Part shown: positions 62,525 to 64,000 of the stretch, one piece after another | Layout: every line of letters starts with the position of its first letter | How positions within the stretch are numbered: position 1 is the first letter of the stretch | Assembly: GCA_016124955.1 (NCBI GenBank) | Contig: WGMR01000009.1 | Span: forward strand, 62,001-126,000 | DNA from: Alphaproteobacteria bacterium | GTDB lineage: Bacteria; Pseudomonadota; Alphaproteobacteria; UBA9219; RFNS01 | Direction: 5' to 3' | DNA length: 64,000 nt | Program-made: the position numbers and the translations under genes | Notes under the pieces: model-generated | The model's database searches: none | Seen by the model: only the letters and a program-made list of their open reading frames with translations | What the model was told of the DNA's origin: nothing

Positions 62525-64000
62525 CTATGCCGCCATTTTCGGGCCCTGCCGCACCGCGCGCAGCATCAGCACGATATCCACGACCAGTAGCGTGGAATAG
62601 AATAGAACGAACCCCACCAGCGTGACCCAGACATTCCCGGCGCTGACCGACGAGGCCGAAAGGAAAGTCGGCAGCACGCCGTCGATCGTCCATGGCTGGC
62701 GGCCCATTTCAGCCACGATCCAGCCCAGCTCGGCCGCGATCCACGGCAGCGGCAAAGACCAAAGCGCAAGTTTCAGGAACCATGGATGCTTGTCGAGCCG
62801 CCGCCGGCTGGAAAGATAAAAGCCGAAAGCGAACAGCGCGATAAAATAGAAACCAAGCGCAACCATAACGCGGAAGCTCCAGAACAACACGGGGACGTTG
62901 GGCACCGTATCCCATGCGGCGCGGTCGATCTGTTCGGGCGTGGCCTTGGCCGGGTCTTCCATATAGCGTTTGAGCAGCAACGCGTAGCCGAGATCGTCAC
63001 GGTAATCGTTGAACTTGCGTTGCCAGTAGCTGTCGCCTTTGTCCTTGCGCAGCGCCGCCAGCGCCTGCCATGCGACCATGCCGCGCTTGATGCGGTCTTT
63101 TGCTTGCGTGACCAGCTCGTGCACGCCCTTCACCTCGCCATCGATCGAACGCGTGGCGATAAGCCCCAGCACCCAAGGCAGCTTGATTTCGAAATGCGTG
63201 ACCTTTTCTTTTTGATCGGGCAGACCGAACAGCGCGAAGCCGGCCGGCGCGGGCTCGGTGTGCCACATCGCCTCGATCGCCGCAATTTTCATCTTCTGGC
63301 TTTGGCTGGCGGTATAGCCGCTTTCATCGCCGAGCACGACGACCGAGAGCGCCGCCGCGAGACCGAAACTGAGCGCGACCGTCATGGAACGTTTGGCGAG
63401 TTCGATATGTTTTTTACGCAAAAGATACAGCGCGCTGATCGAAAGCACGAACATCGCGCCGGTGACGTAGCCGGCGCTGACGGTATGCACGAACTTCGCC
63501 TGCGCCACGGGGTTGAAGATTACGGCGGCAAAATCGGAAACTTCCATGCGCATGGTATCGACATTGAAAACCGCGCCGACAGGATTTTGCATCCATCCGT
63601 TTGCGATCAGGATCCAGAGCGCGGAAAAGTTGGTGCCGATCGCCAGCAACCAGGTGACGATAAGGTGTTGCAGGCGGCTTAGCTTGTCCCAGCCAAAGAA
63701 AAACAGCCCGACAAAGGTCGCTTCGAGGAAAAAGGCCATCAGGCCTTCGATCGCCAGCGGCGCCCCGAAAATATCGCCGACATAATGCGAATAATAGGCC
63801 CAGTTGGTGCCAAACTGGAATTCCATGGTGATGCCGGTGGCCACGCCCATGGCGAAGTTGATGCCAAACAAAAGCCCCCAGAACTTGACCATGTCGCGCC
63901 ATATTGCGCGCCCCGTCATGACATAGACGCTTTCCATAATCGCGAGGATGAAGGCGAGCCCGAGCGTAAGCGGCACGAACAGGAAGTGGTACAGCGCCGT
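62525..64000 (-). CDS. cydA: cytochrome bd oxidase subunit I (5' end outside window)
   Basis: 491 C-terminal residues of CydA; the frame is still open at the window end, reading TALYHFLFVPLTLGL. Heme ligands are visible: His in ALYHF, His in FVHTVSAGYVTGAMF, and Met in FWSFRVMVAL. The proton-path Glu pair is in AIEGLMAFFLEATF, and GRQPWTIDGVLPT is present. A long Q-loop region with THFEIKLPW follows the E. coli type. About 20 residues of the start are missing. Confidence 0.97.
   Translation of the reverse strand, partial: TALYHFLFVPLTLGLAFILAIMESVYVMTGRAIWRDMVKFWGLLFGINFAMGVATGITMEFQFGTNWAYYSHYVGDIFGAPLAIEGLMAFFLEATFVGLFFFGWDKLSRLQHLIVTWLLAIGTNFSALWILIANGWMQNPVGAVFNVDTMRMEVSDFAAVIFNPVAQAKFVHTVSAGYVTGAMFVLSISALYLLRKKHIELAKRSMTVALSFGLAAALSVVVLGDESGYTASQSQKMKIAAIEAMWHTEPAPAGFALFGLPDQKEKVTHFEIKLPWVLGLIATRSIDGEVKGVHELVTQAKDRIKRGMVAWQALAALRKDKGDSYWQRKFNDYRDDLGYALLLKRYMEDPAKATPEQIDRAAWDTVPNVPVLFWSFRVMVALGFYFIALFAFGFYLSSRRRLDKHPWFLKLALWSLPLPWIAAELGWIVAEMGRQPWTIDGVLPTFLSASSVSAGNVWVTLVGFVLFYSTLLVVDIVLMLRAVRQGPKMAA

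Noticed and set aside
1-64000. CRISPR arrays, insertion sequences, rRNA or tRNA genes
   Set aside because: Looked for repeat-spacer patterns, transposase motifs and tRNA-like cloverleaf ends in the gaps; none seen. A tRNA scan by software would be decisive.

Overview
The window is chromosomal DNA of a high-GC alphaproteobacterium. Lineage clues are the late genes of a gene-transfer-agent (GTA)-type prophage, the hemC / hemD-mitofilin / hemY block, a DUF2336 protein, two TTAA-N7-TTAA CtrA-type boxes and alphaproteobacterial MotA/MotB. No rRNA gene is present and I cannot place the organism below class level.

Layout. (1) 1-20,273: right part of a phage or GTA-like element, all on the + strand: terminase, portal, protease, capsid, structural and head-spike genes, a glycosyltransferase-like gene, connectors, DUF3168, DUF2460, DUF2163, an NlpC/P60 peptidase, a large gp15-like host-specificity protein, DUF2793 and a holin/endolysin cassette. 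Four small, AT-rich toxin/immunity-like cassettes are inserted between the tail genes (9603-10054, 11000-11842, 13181-14063, 17565-18355). All four toxin-side reading frames are deleted, split, frame-shifted or scrambled, while all four partner genes are intact. No integrase, repressor, attachment site, major tail protein or tape measure is visible.

(2) 20,278-36,313: housekeeping and envelope genes: prephenate dehydratase, a membrane cytochrome c, a HisN-like phosphatase, a flippase-like membrane protein, a PIG-L deacetylase with a GT4 glycosyltransferase, a hydrolase-fold protein that lacks its catalytic residues, an alpha/beta hydrolase, penicillin acylase, an EamA transporter, a flavin reductase, MotA-MotB with an upstream CtrA-type box, an Asp/Glu leucyltransferase and a UbiH-like monooxygenase.

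(3) 36,380-40,500: an AT-richer accessory island. Its core is an overlapping three-gene operon (XRE regulator, GNAT acetyltransferase, PanD-like aspartate decarboxylase). Around it lie a second paralogous XRE regulator and three copies of a tiny minus-strand protein family. With the phage cassettes, this is the best candidate for an undescribed system.

(4) 40,526-50,442: an EAL phosphodiesterase behind a second CtrA-type box, a BAX-inhibitor-1 protein, a HAD phosphatase, the hemC / hemD-mitofilin / hemY operon, a DUF2336 protein and small unknowns. (5) 50,565-64,000, minus strand: nitronate monooxygenase-like protein, then in transcription order cydA (partial)-cydB-cydX, followed by rimP-nusA-infB-rbfA-truB-rpsO-GNAT-pnp, which has its own promoter and a hairpin in its leader. 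cydX is a 39-residue gene.
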